Part shown: positions 26,066 through 33,902 of the stretch, piece after piece | Layout of the letters: every line of letters begins with the position of its first letter | Numbering within the stretch: the first letter of the stretch is position 1 | The notes under the pieces: generated by a model | Told to the model about the DNA's origin: nothing | The model's database searches: none | What the model saw: the letters and a program-made list of their open reading frames with translations, nothing else | Program-made: the position numbers and the translations under genes | Assembly (NCBI RefSeq): GCF_000205165.1 | Contig: NZ_GL883831.1 | Location: 1 to 64,000 of the forward strand | Reading direction: 5' to 3' | Origin: Paraprevotella xylaniphila YIT 11841 | Lineage (GTDB): Bacteria; Bacteroidota; Bacteroidia; Bacteroidales; Bacteroidaceae | DNA length: 64,000 nt

Positions 26066-26236
26066 TTAATACTCGTTACCCCATATATCGGTAAAACCTT
26101 GATTCATATTGGTCCGACCTTCTATTCCATCCTGTGGCGTGTTATCAACTCCTATGGAGCAATTCAACAACAATGAATCTTGAATCTCAAATTCTGCCAC
26201 TTCGCAAACCGGTTTTATATATATTTTCTTGTTCAT
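26066..26236 (-). CDS. Small ORF (56 residues), Bacteroidales short peptide type, unknown function
   Basis: The frame encodes 56 residues beginning MNKKIYIKPVCEVAEFEIQD, with SLLLNCSIGV in the middle and ending FTDIWGNEY. It starts 18 bases after the stop of the 861-residue secreted protein and precedes the terminator, so it belongs to that transcript. The pattern K-K-x-Y-I-x-P-x-x-E-V-x-x-F-E followed by a short hydrophobic/serine stretch resembles very short uncharacterised ORFs I recall from Prevotella and Bacteroides. No membrane segment or signal peptide is evident. Two cysteines (residues 11 and 26) are present. Confidence 0.65.
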   Translation of the reverse strand: MNKKIYIKPVCEVAEFEIQDSLLLNCSIGVDNTPQDGIEGRTNMNQGFTDIWGNEY

Positions 26237-26253
26237 ATTCCAACTTGTTAATA

Positions 26254-28839
26254 CTATTTTACTACTACTTTTTTACCATTCACAATGTAAATGCCCTGCG
26301 GCAAGCCTTGAGTGGCCTCTGATTCGTTGACCTGATGACGGACTTCCACACCGCTAAGTGTGTACACATCTGCCAAACCGCCCTCAACCATTGTTTCGGA
26401 GATACCGGTCGCATCTTCAAATGAAATCAGGCGTTGGTTCACGCCAACTTCCCCACTGTATTCCGGAACCTTATCCATATCAATATAAGCACGGTTTCCC
26501 GAAATCTTACAACCCTTACCGCAAAGCTGCACTTTGTTTTGGGCACTAATCAGGTACATGCCCTCAGCCACATCTTGCCCCTCAAAAGAACCGACCAATC
26601 CGTTTGCTTCACCAGCTTCAGCTACAGCCTTTCCACTGTATGCCGCTATAAGCTTATCGGAAGTTGCACTGAATATATAAGGAACTCCAGCCTCAAGGGT
26701 GGTCACTTGCTCCAATACCATGGACTGCGGCCCTCCGTCCTTCATGACTTTTCCGGCAATGCTGAAGAACTCTGCACCAACCATATCTTCTGCGGCCACG
26801 GCATAGGGAAGACAGATAGTACCGTAATCGCCGGAAGCGACATTGCGAACATAACCATCAACGATAGGCATATCTGTTGCAAATTGGTTAGTCGTGCTCG
26901 AAAGTGAATATGTTCCGAAAACACTGTTACCACTTGAAACCCCAAGTCCTAATACACGAGCAGAATTTGTAGAAGAGTGCCAATAACCATCACTTTCTTT
27001 CTTCCACGTGAATTTCTTTGTATCGACTCCTAAATCAGTACTATTTCCTACGTGGGCTACATACTCTCCCGATACAGTTTGGATAGTACCCTTACTTTCA
27101 TCTATATAAAATTCAAAATCTACAGTTTCAGAAGTCTTAACGACTTTGTTATTCAAAACATCAACTACATCTGTATCCAACTTTTTATCTGAAATTTTAT
27201 TGGAAGAAAGCATGGCATAATACACACCATCCTTTTCTGCCACTAAAGCCCTTGCTTCCGGCAATGCAGAAGGATCTACCACATTCACGGTACAAGTTGC
27301 AGTCGCACCAGTAAATTCATCATTTTCGGCGACAGAGGCTGTAATCGTTACCGTTCCGGCTTTGTTTCCCGCCTGAACCTTGCCCTCGCTGTCCACTTTG
27401 GCTATTTCTTCATCCTCAGAAGAATAAATAACCGGGGATGTAGAATTCGTAGTAGCCTTGATGATTAAGGATTCACCCAAGTTCACAGAATAAGCATCTT
27501 GTTCGAAAACCAAGGTCGCCTGCGTCTTGCCTGCGGTCTTTACGGCAATATCCTCTTGCAAGATTACATTCAGTTGTTTATCAGAGTGAAACAAACCCGG
27601 ATACCCTGTTACGTCAACCGTGGCCTGCACATCTGCCGTAATGCTTTCATCAGCCGCCCTAAGTGCTATCTTTTCACCGTTTTGCTCGATTTCCCCATTC
27701 TTATTGTTAAAGCCTGATGTTACCGTCGCATCAACCACCTTTACACGCATGGATTCATACTGGGCAAAGTTTTGGTTCAATTCAGCCACAGTCACCACCT
27801 GTACCGGAATCTCAACGCCTTCGGCAACCTCCACATTGTCGAACTCCCCTCCTTCCACCTTCAATTCATACAGGCCATTGTACAATGCCAATTGGGCTGA
27901 TACCACACCGTTCAGTTTCGTCCCGGCCTTCAAATCATTATTTCCATAAATATACAACCCTCCTGTAACATCTTGAATATAAGCCTTCCGGGAGTCGGCA
28001 TACGTCACCACAGCATCTTTCAACTCTACAAAACAAGTTACACCTTCCGCCGTAGCTATACCGCTTTCTTTCAATGCCTTCAAAGAAGTATATGGTTCTA
28101 ATTTGGTGTAAGTCGCAGTGACTACTTCACTATTGTCCAACCCATCTTTCACGGCAATAGCTTTTAATGTGGTAGTTTCCGTGAGAGTTACGCCTTCTGT
28201 TGGAAACTTATCAGAACCTGTAGTAGGCTCTGCTCCATCCTTTGTATAATAAATCGTGGCACCTTCTGTAGGACAAGAAGCTCCGACCGTAAGTTTATCC
28301 ACAAAGGTAGTTCCATTAGCCGGTGCAAAAACAGGTGCTGCCACTTGAGTTATCTCAACAGGACGGTATACAACTTTCAAATAATTCACATATAAACGAG
28401 ACTTTTTATCCCTACCCATACAATAAAATGTAACAGACTTCGCATTTAAATTAGAAGCTGCATATGTGGCATTCGCATTTAAACTCTCTGTTTTTGATTT
28501 TTCCACACTTTCATTTATTGTATAAGCAATACTTGTAGACATAGAAGAACCGATTTCCGCAGAAACCAACTCAAAGCCGTCAATCACAGATATTGTAATA
28601 GAACCTCCACCATTACCTGAAGCATTCTGATACAAACGAATCTCATCGTTATTAATTGCAGGATTACTTGTTCCCCCTCCTTTTGCCGTAGCATAAGAGA
28701 CCTTAGCATCCCCCCCCAAACTTTTAGAATTCAATTCCGTAAAAACAGACTGTTCTACAGTTACTTCTTGCCCCCAAACACTGCCGGAGACCAACGCGAG
28801 AAGTAGTAATGTCAAAATTACCCCCCCCCGATTTAACAT
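26254..28839 (-). CDS. Large secreted multidomain protein (chitobiase-C-like, Big2-like), probably phase-variable
   Basis: The protein has 861 residues from the in-frame start MLNRGGVILTLLLLALVSG. Domains: a beta-sandwich (about 25-150), an FN3-like/chitobiase C-terminal domain (about 165-240; ATIYYTKDGAEPTT), an OB-like/DUF5689-like part (about 245-410; FVELKDAVVTYADSRKAYIQD), a Big2 Ig-like domain (about 425-510; SPVIYSSEDEEIAKVDSEGK), and a C-terminal region ending in a short sorting-like tail (GLPQGIYIVNGKKVVVK). It is most likely a surface or secreted protein; the function is unknown. A run of nine G bases covers codons 4-7 (see separate entry): with eight, translation from 28855 would give MKKFTNVKSGGVILTL, a better signal peptide. 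Confidence 0.85.
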   Translation of the reverse strand: MLNRGGVILTLLLLALVSGSVWGQEVTVEQSVFTELNSKSLGGDAKVSYATAKGGGTSNPAINNDEIRLYQNASGNGGGSITISVIDGFELVSAEIGSSMSTSIAYTINESVEKSKTESLNANATYAASNLNAKSVTFYCMGRDKKSRLYVNYLKVVYRPVEITQVAAPVFAPANGTTFVDKLTVGASCPTEGATIYYTKDGAEPTTGSDKFPTEGVTLTETTTLKAIAVKDGLDNSEVVTATYTKLEPYTSLKALKESGIATAEGVTCFVELKDAVVTYADSRKAYIQDVTGGLYIYGNNDLKAGTKLNGVVSAQLALYNGLYELKVEGGEFDNVEVAEGVEIPVQVVTVAELNQNFAQYESMRVKVVDATVTSGFNNKNGEIEQNGEKIALRAADESITADVQATVDVTGYPGLFHSDKQLNVILQEDIAVKTAGKTQATLVFEQDAYSVNLGESLIIKATTNSTSPVIYSSEDEEIAKVDSEGKVQAGNKAGTVTITASVAENDEFTGATATCTVNVVDPSALPEARALVAEKDGVYYAMLSSNKISDKKLDTDVVDVLNNKVVKTSETVDFEFYIDESKGTIQTVSGEYVAHVGNSTDLGVDTKKFTWKKESDGYWHSSTNSARVLGLGVSSGNSVFGTYSLSSTTNQFATDMPIVDGYVRNVASGDYGTICLPYAVAAEDMVGAEFFSIAGKVMKDGGPQSMVLEQVTTLEAGVPYIFSATSDKLIAAYSGKAVAEAGEANGLVGSFEGQDVAEGMYLISAQNKVQLCGKGCKISGNRAYIDMDKVPEYSGEVGVNQRLISFEDATGISETMVEGGLADVYTLSGVEVRHQVNESEATQGLPQGIYIVNGKKVVVK

Positions 28840-28855
28840 TTGTAAACTTTTTCAT
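28821..28855 (-). repeat. G9 homopolymer across the translation start of the secreted protein
   Basis: On the coding strand nine G bases stand at 28829-28821. The ATG at 28855 opens MKKFTNVKSGGG and then leaves the signal-peptide frame; removing one G joins it to VILTLLLLALVSG. The tract is thus placed to switch start use or expression by slipped-strand mispairing. An assembly error of one base is the alternative. Confidence 0.75.
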
Positions 28856-28911
28856 ACGCTTAAGTTTTATATGAATAATAAATTGAAAAGTTTTCTCATG
28901 TTATGACCTGA

Positions 28912-28919
28912 CAAATATA
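28912..28919 (-). promoter_or_regulatory. -7 box for the secreted protein gene
   Basis: The minus strand reads TATATTTG, about 57 bases before the ATG at 28855. Confidence 0.45.
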
Positions 28920-29175
28920 TACAAAAGAAATCAAGTTACCATATAAAAAACAAATTATTATTCATATTTCCCCATAAAAATCAATTCATATTGCAATAAA
29001 ATGACATCATAACGCCACCAAAATTCTTTCAAACCTACAAAAATATTTTAAAATCAAGATATTAACATTATTTTTCAGGAACAAAAGCCTTCGACAAAGA
29101 TTCACATTCCAAGCCCTATCTCATTATTTCCCGTACTTTTTTGCCCTTTCGGCATGCGGATAAGAAAAAAAGTTG
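28920..29175. other. AT-rich intergenic stretch without recognised gene
   Basis: Between the promoter of the secreted protein and the tRNA promoter I see no open frame with family features, no long inverted repeat and no repeat of other loci. The stretch is strongly AT-rich until about 29100. Confidence 0.5.
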
Positions 29176-29183
29176 TAACTTTG
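29176..29183 (+). promoter_or_regulatory. -7 box for tRNA-Ser
   Basis: TAacTTTG ends 12 bases before the first tRNA base, the expected distance for a tRNA with a short 5' leader. Confidence 0.6.
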
Positions 29184-29195
29184 CCCACCGAACAA

Positions 29196-29285
29196 GGAAA
29201 GATGCCGGAGTGGTCGATCGGGCCGCACTCGAAATGCGGTGAACGGGCAACTGTTCCCAGGGTTCGAATCCCTGTCTTTCCGCCA
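29196..29285 (+). tRNA. tRNA-Ser (anticodon CGA), CCA encoded
   Basis: The acceptor arms GGAAAGA and TCTTTCC pair, followed by G and the encoded CCA. The anticodon stem CCGCA/TGCGG holds the loop CTCGAAA with anticodon CGA. A long variable arm follows (AACGGGCAACTGTT region), as in all class II serine tRNAs, and the T loop GGTTCGAATCC is canonical. It reads UCG codons. Confidence 0.97.
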
Positions 29286-29366
29286 ATACTCCCGACTTCA
29301 CTATCTCCCCTTGCGGAATGGTAAGGTCGGGCGTTTCGTTTCACCTGACATATAGGGAAAAACAAA

Positions 29367-30068
29367 ATGGGACACGAAAAATCAGAAAGGATACAGACCT
29401 CCATCCTGAGCCGGGTGGAGAAGAAAGCTTTAGTGTGGTTAGCCGGACGGCAACCACGTTGGGTCACATCGGACTTCCTCACGTTCGTAGGCGTAATGGG
29501 AGCCGTGCTCTTCGCTGTCGGCGGCATGCTAGCACACATCGACCTGCATTACCTGTGGCTCGGCTCACTCGGGCTTGTGGTGAACTGGTACGGTGACAGC
29601 CTGGACGGCACGTTGGCACGGGTGCGCCATACCCAACGCCCCATATACGGTTTCTTCATCGACCATACGTTGGATGCGTTAGCCACCTGCCTCTTTTGCC
29701 TCGGACTGGGCCTCTCGCCCGTCATGCGGATGGACGTGGCATTGCTCATCATGGGCGGTTATTTGTGCCTCTCCATCTACACCTACATCAGTACCATCAT
29801 CATCGACGAGTTCCGGCTCACTTACGGCAAATTAGGGCCGACGGAAGTACGCCTTATCCTGATAGCCGTGAACACGCTGTATATCTACGCCCCGTGGCGT
29901 GAAACCCATTATGCCATTGGCGGACAGCAATGGAGCGCGTTCGACCTGATTGGTGTGGCCGTGTCGGTTATCCTCTTCACACTTTATGCCACCCAATTTG
30001 CTTCGGACCGCCGTAAGTTGGCCGTAAAAGATCCCTTGAAGCCTTACCGACCCGAAAGCGAAAAGTGA
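29367..30068 (+). CDS. CDP-alcohol phosphatidyltransferase family protein
   Basis: A 233-residue membrane protein with about six transmembrane helices. The CDP-alcohol transferase signature D-x2-D-G-x2-A-R-x9-G-x3-D-x3-D is present from GDSLDGTLARVRH to GFFIDHTLD, near residues 79-105, and holds the metal-binding aspartates. It transfers a phospho-alcohol group from a CDP-linked donor to an acceptor alcohol, as in phosphatidylglycerol or phosphatidylinositol synthesis. The acceptor is not predictable. It follows the tRNA and converges with xpt. Confidence 0.88.
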   Translation: MGHEKSERIQTSILSRVEKKALVWLAGRQPRWVTSDFLTFVGVMGAVLFAVGGMLAHIDLHYLWLGSLGLVVNWYGDSLDGTLARVRHTQRPIYGFFIDHTLDALATCLFCLGLGLSPVMRMDVALLIMGGYLCLSIYTYISTIIIDEFRLTYGKLGPTEVRLILIAVNTLYIYAPWRETHYAIGGQQWSAFDLIGVAVSVILFTLYATQFASDRRKLAVKDPLKPYRPESEK

Positions 30069-30079
30069 AACACCCTTAA

Positions 30080-30134
30080 TATAAACCGTTGTGCCCGGAC
30101 TCCCCTGTAGGAAATCCGGGCACAACGGTTTATA
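30080..30134. terminator. Perfect 20-bp inverted repeat between convergent genes
   Basis: Arms 30080-30099 and 30115-30134 pair perfectly around a 15-base loop. The arm contains CCGTTGTGC, also found in the second hairpin of locus A at 16896. It lies between the stop codons of two convergent genes and likely ends both transcripts, though it lacks a T-run. Confidence 0.7.
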
Positions 30135-30161
30135 CAGCCAAGAGGGCACGAGGCACGTGCC

Positions 30162-30731
30162 TTAATCCTTCAACGTGATGCGACATCCGTCCAAACTTTC
30201 AATCACCGCCAACGACTCCACGTGAATGCCCTGCGCACGCAAATAATCGCCCCCATGTTGGAAAGCTTTTTCTATGAGGAATCCCATCCCGGCCAATTCG
30301 GCACCGGACTGACGCACCAAATCCATCACCCCTTTGGCCGCATTGCCATTGGCCAGAAAATCATCTATGAAAAGCACCTTGTCGCCCGGCTGCAGATAAT
30401 CCTTACACACGCATACATCATACGTATTGTTTTTGGTAAACGAAAAGACTTTCGTCGCCAACATATTTTCCATCGTGCTCGGTTTCTTCTTCTTGGCAAA
30501 GACCACCGGGAGCTCCAAGAGGTAGCCCACCATGATGGCAGGTGCAATGCCGCTGGCCTCTATCGTCAGTATCTTGTTGATGTCGCGCGAAGCGAAACGA
30601 CGCACGAACTCCACGGCCATGGACTTCATCAGTATGGGATCCATCTGATGGTTGATGAAATTGTCCACTTTCAGTATTCCTCCCTCGAAACATTTTCCAT
30701 CGCGCAAAATGCGCTCCTTGAGTTGTTGCAT
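30162..30731 (-). CDS. xpt: Xanthine phosphoribosyltransferase
   Basis: The enzyme converts xanthine and PRPP to XMP in purine salvage. The start [23 protein letters not shown] at 30731 is typical of Xpt, and the longer frame upstream has no similarity. The PRPP-binding motif reads [14 protein letters not shown] (about residues 127-140), and the early motif [13 protein letters not shown] is also standard. The length of 189 residues fits the family. No purine riboswitch is visible in the roughly 55-base leader. Confidence 0.95.
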   Translation of the reverse strand: MQQLKERILRDGKCFEGGILKVDNFINHQMDPILMKSMAVEFVRRFASRDINKILTIEASGIAPAIMVGYLLELPVVFAKKKKPSTMENMLATKVFSFTKNNTYDVCVCKDYLQPGDKVLFIDDFLANGNAAKGVMDLVRQSGAELAGMGFLIEKAFQHGGDYLRAQGIHVESLAVIESLDGCRITLKD

Positions 30732-30793
30732 ATCTTTTTCCTCTTTATATCCCGTCTGAATGTTTTTCCTTCCGGCATGGCCGAAATGTGGGG

Positions 30794-30801
30794 CAAAGAT
30801 A
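30794..30801 (-). promoter_or_regulatory. -7 box for xpt
   Basis: The minus strand reads TATCTTTG; initiation near 30787 gives a leader of about 56 bases. Confidence 0.55.
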
Positions 30802-30910
30802 GTATAAAAAAAGTAAAAAATGAGGTTTCCTCCACAGAAAATAATGAGACGGTCAATGCCTCCGGAAGAAATAAAAAACACCCGTCACCCCCATACAGAA
30901 GTTTTCCGAA

Positions 30911-31203
30911 AAACATCCTTCATCTTTCAGGTTGCACGATAAACTACTTATAATTAACAGATTATAACCTGAAGGATGTTTCAGGCATCTTTCAGCCATG
31001 GCTCATTTCAACCGGCTCAAATTGACGAACCGTTTGGCGCAGAACGAAAAATCGCTTGGCTTAGATTGAAAAATCATTTGGCGCAGATCTTTTTATCGGT
31101 TTCAGCCATGAAAGAAGACTGAAAGATGCCTGAAACATCCTTCATCCTGTAAAGCATTGTATGACAACACATTTCCTCATAACCTGAAAGATGAAGGATG
31201 TTT
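30911..31203. repeat. Nested inverted-repeat element (locus B) between hydF and xpt
   Basis: Outer arms 30911-30933 and 31181-31203 are perfect 23-bp inverted repeats; inside them 30970-30995 and 31119-31144 are perfect 26-bp arms. The four arms are variants of one sequence around GATGAAGGATGTTTCAGG, in orientation minus, plus, minus, plus. The centre holds three tandem 22-nt units (31032-31097, core TTTGGCGCAGA) and a degenerate fourth (31010-31031), flanked by an 11-base direct repeat TTTCAGCCATG at 30990 and 31100. No convincing open frame is present. The whole lies downstream of hydF and upstream of the xpt promoter. Confidence 0.85.
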
Positions 31204-31238
31204 CCTGGAAAGACCTTGGGAAAGAAATCCCCATCCTC

Positions 31239-32438
31239 CTACTCTGGTACCGCCACCTTGTCCAAGATACCGGTCAAGGCTGCTATGGCTATTCCATAAT
31301 TGGTCACAGGCACACCACAGGCACGCGCCCGCCTCAAACGGTTCAGCACATGGCGACGCGTAAACATGCAGGCCCCGCAATGGATGACCAAATCGTAAGC
31401 GGACAAGTCTTCGGGAAAGTCGTTTCCGGACACGATGTCGATGTGCAAAGCCTCGCCGAACTTACGGCGCAACAAACGAGGAAGCTTCACGCGCCCTATA
31501 TCTTCATGTTGCGGCACGTGGGTGCAAGCCTCCGCTATCAGCACGCGGGCATCCGGACGCAAAGCGCATAACGCCTCCGCCCCTTGCAGGAATTGCCGGA
31601 TGTCCCCCTTGTAACGGGCAAACAAAACGGAAAAAGAAGTCAGCCGCGTTTGCGGTGGGCAAAGGGCCTCCACCGCCGGAAATACTTGCGAGTCCGTGAT
31701 AATCAGGGACGGGGGCGACGACAAGACGGACAACGTGGTCGGTAAACGGTCTGCCGTACAACACAAAGCCGTACAACGTTTGTCCAACAGATTGCGCAAG
31801 GTCTGTACCTGTGGCAGGATTAACCGTCCCTTAGGTGCCTGAATGTCTTGCGGCATGACCAACACCACGGTATCGCCTTCGCCCACCAAGTTTCCAGTCA
31901 AATCCTCCACCTCATCCGTACGGCGATACACCTCGGCCATCGCAGACAGCAAACAGTCACGACCTTCTCCCGTACGCGCCGAAACCGACACCACATCCGT
32001 TGCCCCCAATGCCGTACGCCAAGCACCGGCATGGCTTCCACCATCTTCGTCCACCTTATTATATATATACAAAACGGGAATGTCGTCTGCTTGGAAACGT
32101 TCCCCCCAAGCCTTTTCCTTCTCTGCCCCGTCCGGCAAACCCGACACGACAATCAAAGCCAAATCTACCCAACGGGCAGCATTGACGGTCTGTTTTACAC
32201 GCAGTCCGCCCAATTCCCCTTCGTCGTCATAACCGGCCGTGTCAACCAAAACGGAAGCCCCGATACCCGGCAGTTCGATATTCTTCAATATCACATCCGT
32301 CGTCGTGCCCGGCACATCGGACACTACGGCAACCTCCTGCCCCGTCAGCATATTCACCAACGAAGACTTGCCGCTGTTGCGCCGGCCGAACAATCCGATA
32401 TGGAAACGGTTGGCGCGTGGAGTTTCTTCTTTCATCAT
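31239..32438 (-). CDS. hydF: [FeFe]-hydrogenase maturation GTPase HydF
   Basis: HydF is the scaffold on which the 2Fe subcluster is assembled before delivery to the hydrogenase. The N-terminal GTPase domain shows G1 GRRNSGKSS, G2/G3 PGTTTDV and DTAGYDDEG, and G4 YNKVDE. The C-terminal cluster-binding region includes IHCGACMFTRRHVLNRL, giving the conserved HCGxC and second cysteine-free ligand region. It follows hydG by 19 bases and closes the hydE-hydG-hydF operon. Confidence 0.95.
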   Translation of the reverse strand: MMKEETPRANRFHIGLFGRRNSGKSSLVNMLTGQEVAVVSDVPGTTTDVILKNIELPGIGASVLVDTAGYDDEGELGGLRVKQTVNAARWVDLALIVVSGLPDGAEKEKAWGERFQADDIPVLYIYNKVDEDGGSHAGAWRTALGATDVVSVSARTGEGRDCLLSAMAEVYRRTDEVEDLTGNLVGEGDTVVLVMPQDIQAPKGRLILPQVQTLRNLLDKRCTALCCTADRLPTTLSVLSSPPSLIITDSQVFPAVEALCPPQTRLTSFSVLFARYKGDIRQFLQGAEALCALRPDARVLIAEACTHVPQHEDIGRVKLPRLLRRKFGEALHIDIVSGNDFPEDLSAYDLVIHCGACMFTRRHVLNRLRRARACGVPVTNYGIAIAALTGILDKVAVPE

Positions 32439-32457
32439 AGCCTATCTTGTCTATATC

Positions 32458-33885
32458 TTAAAAACGGAAATCACGCCCGCCCTCCTCTATGGCTTTCAAA
32501 TAGCGACGGGCATTCTCCCGTACCCGTTCGCCGGGAACGGTTTCCAACAAACGGGCAATCATGGCCTCTCCTTTCGCACGGGTGGCAGGCGACGCATAAT
32601 CATTCAAATACTCTTTCAGGGTCAGCAAAGCATTAGGCAGGCAACAGTTGGCTATCTGCCCTTTCTTCACCAACGACATGAAACGGTCGCCAGTGCGGCC
32701 CTCACGGTAGCAGGCCGTACAGAAACTGGGCAGATAACCCAAATCGAGCAGCCAACCCACCACTTCGTCCAACGAACGGCGGTCGGACACGTCGAACTGG
32801 GCGGAATTCTCCTCCGCCTCTTCTTCGTGCACATACCCTCCCACACTGGTACGGGAACCACCGCTCAATTGCGACACGCCCAATTCCAAAACCTTCTCAC
32901 GGCTGGCAGGCGTCTCACGCGTGGACACAATCATTCCCGTATAAGGCACGGCTATACGGAGCACCGCCACAATCTTATGGAAAACCTCGTCCGGCACACA
33001 GTTCTTGAAATCCGCCGTGTCTATGTCATCGGCCGGGCACAGGCGCGGCACGCTGATGGTGTGCGGCCCGACCCCGAAACGGGCTTCCAGATGCTCGGCG
33101 TGCATCAGCAGGCCGATGAAGTCGTAACGGTAAGTCTCCAACCCGAACAACACGCCGATACCCACGTCATCAATGCCTCCCAACATGGCACGGTCCATGG
33201 CCTCGGTGTGATAGGCATAGTCGCTCTTCGGCCCCGTAGGATGGAGTGCCTCATAATTCGTCCGGTTATACGTCTCCTGAAAAAGAATATACGTACCGAT
33301 GCCCGCGTCCTTCAAGCGACGGTAGTTCTCCACCGTCGTGGCAGCAATGTTCACATTCACGCGCCGGATGGCTCCGTTCTTATGCTTGATGCCGTAAATC
33401 GTACGGATGCTCTCCAACACATATTCGATAGGGTTGTTACGCGGGTCCTCTCCGGTCTCCAAAGCCAACCGCTTGTGTCCCATGTCCTGCAAGGCAATGA
33501 CTTCCCTGCGGATTTCTTCCTGCGTCAATTTCCGGCGGCGTATCATCTTGTTCTTGGCATGGTACGGGCAATACACGCAACCGTTCACACAGTAATTGGA
33601 AAGGTACAACGGAGCGAACATCACGATGCGGTTGCCATAAAAACGCTGCTTGATGTCGCGTGCCAAGGCAAACATCTCTTCCGTCAGGTCCTGCTGCCCG
33701 GAAGCCAACAGCACGGCCGCCTCGCGATGGGTAAGCCCTTTGCAAAGGCGTGCTTTCTCCAATATGGACACGATGAGCGGACGGTCATCCTTATGTGCCT
33801 CGGCGTATGCCATTGTCTCACGTATCTCCGCGTCGGAGATAAACTCTTCGGCGCGTTCCGATTTCACATCATACATTATCTTCAT
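32458..33885 (-). CDS. hydG: [FeFe]-hydrogenase maturation radical SAM tyrosine lyase HydG
   Basis: HydG cleaves tyrosine to make the CO and cyanide ligands of the H-cluster. The radical SAM motif is CVNGCVYC within LYLSNYCVNGCVYCPYH, near residue 95. The family-specific C-terminal cluster motif CX2CX22C is seen in SFCTACYREGRTGDRF and IANCCLP. The length of 475 residues is normal. It lies between hydE and hydF with gaps of 17 and 19 bases. Confidence 0.96.
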   Translation of the reverse strand: MKIMYDVKSERAEEFISDAEIRETMAYAEAHKDDRPLIVSILEKARLCKGLTHREAAVLLASGQQDLTEEMFALARDIKQRFYGNRIVMFAPLYLSNYCVNGCVYCPYHAKNKMIRRRKLTQEEIRREVIALQDMGHKRLALETGEDPRNNPIEYVLESIRTIYGIKHKNGAIRRVNVNIAATTVENYRRLKDAGIGTYILFQETYNRTNYEALHPTGPKSDYAYHTEAMDRAMLGGIDDVGIGVLFGLETYRYDFIGLLMHAEHLEARFGVGPHTISVPRLCPADDIDTADFKNCVPDEVFHKIVAVLRIAVPYTGMIVSTRETPASREKVLELGVSQLSGGSRTSVGGYVHEEEAEENSAQFDVSDRRSLDEVVGWLLDLGYLPSFCTACYREGRTGDRFMSLVKKGQIANCCLPNALLTLKEYLNDYASPATRAKGEAMIARLLETVPGERVRENARRYLKAIEEGGRDFRF

Positions 33886-33902
33886 ATCTAATCGTTCTAA
33901 TG

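Noticed and set aside
29102-29539. 145-residue minus-strand frame across the tRNA
   Set aside because: It runs through the tRNA-Ser gene and the start of the CDP-alcohol transferase gene, and has no family features.
30732-30790. Purine riboswitch before xpt
   Set aside because: The leader is only about 56 bases long and does not show the three-way junction with its conserved loops.
31010-31097. CRISPR array suspected from 22-base periodic repeats
   Set aside because: The units follow each other without unique spacers, there are only three or four, and no cas gene is in the window.
32239-33891. 550-residue open frame on the plus strand opposite hydG and hydF
   Set aside because: Both sense genes are certain from their motifs; the antisense frame is histidine/arginine-rich and shows no domain.
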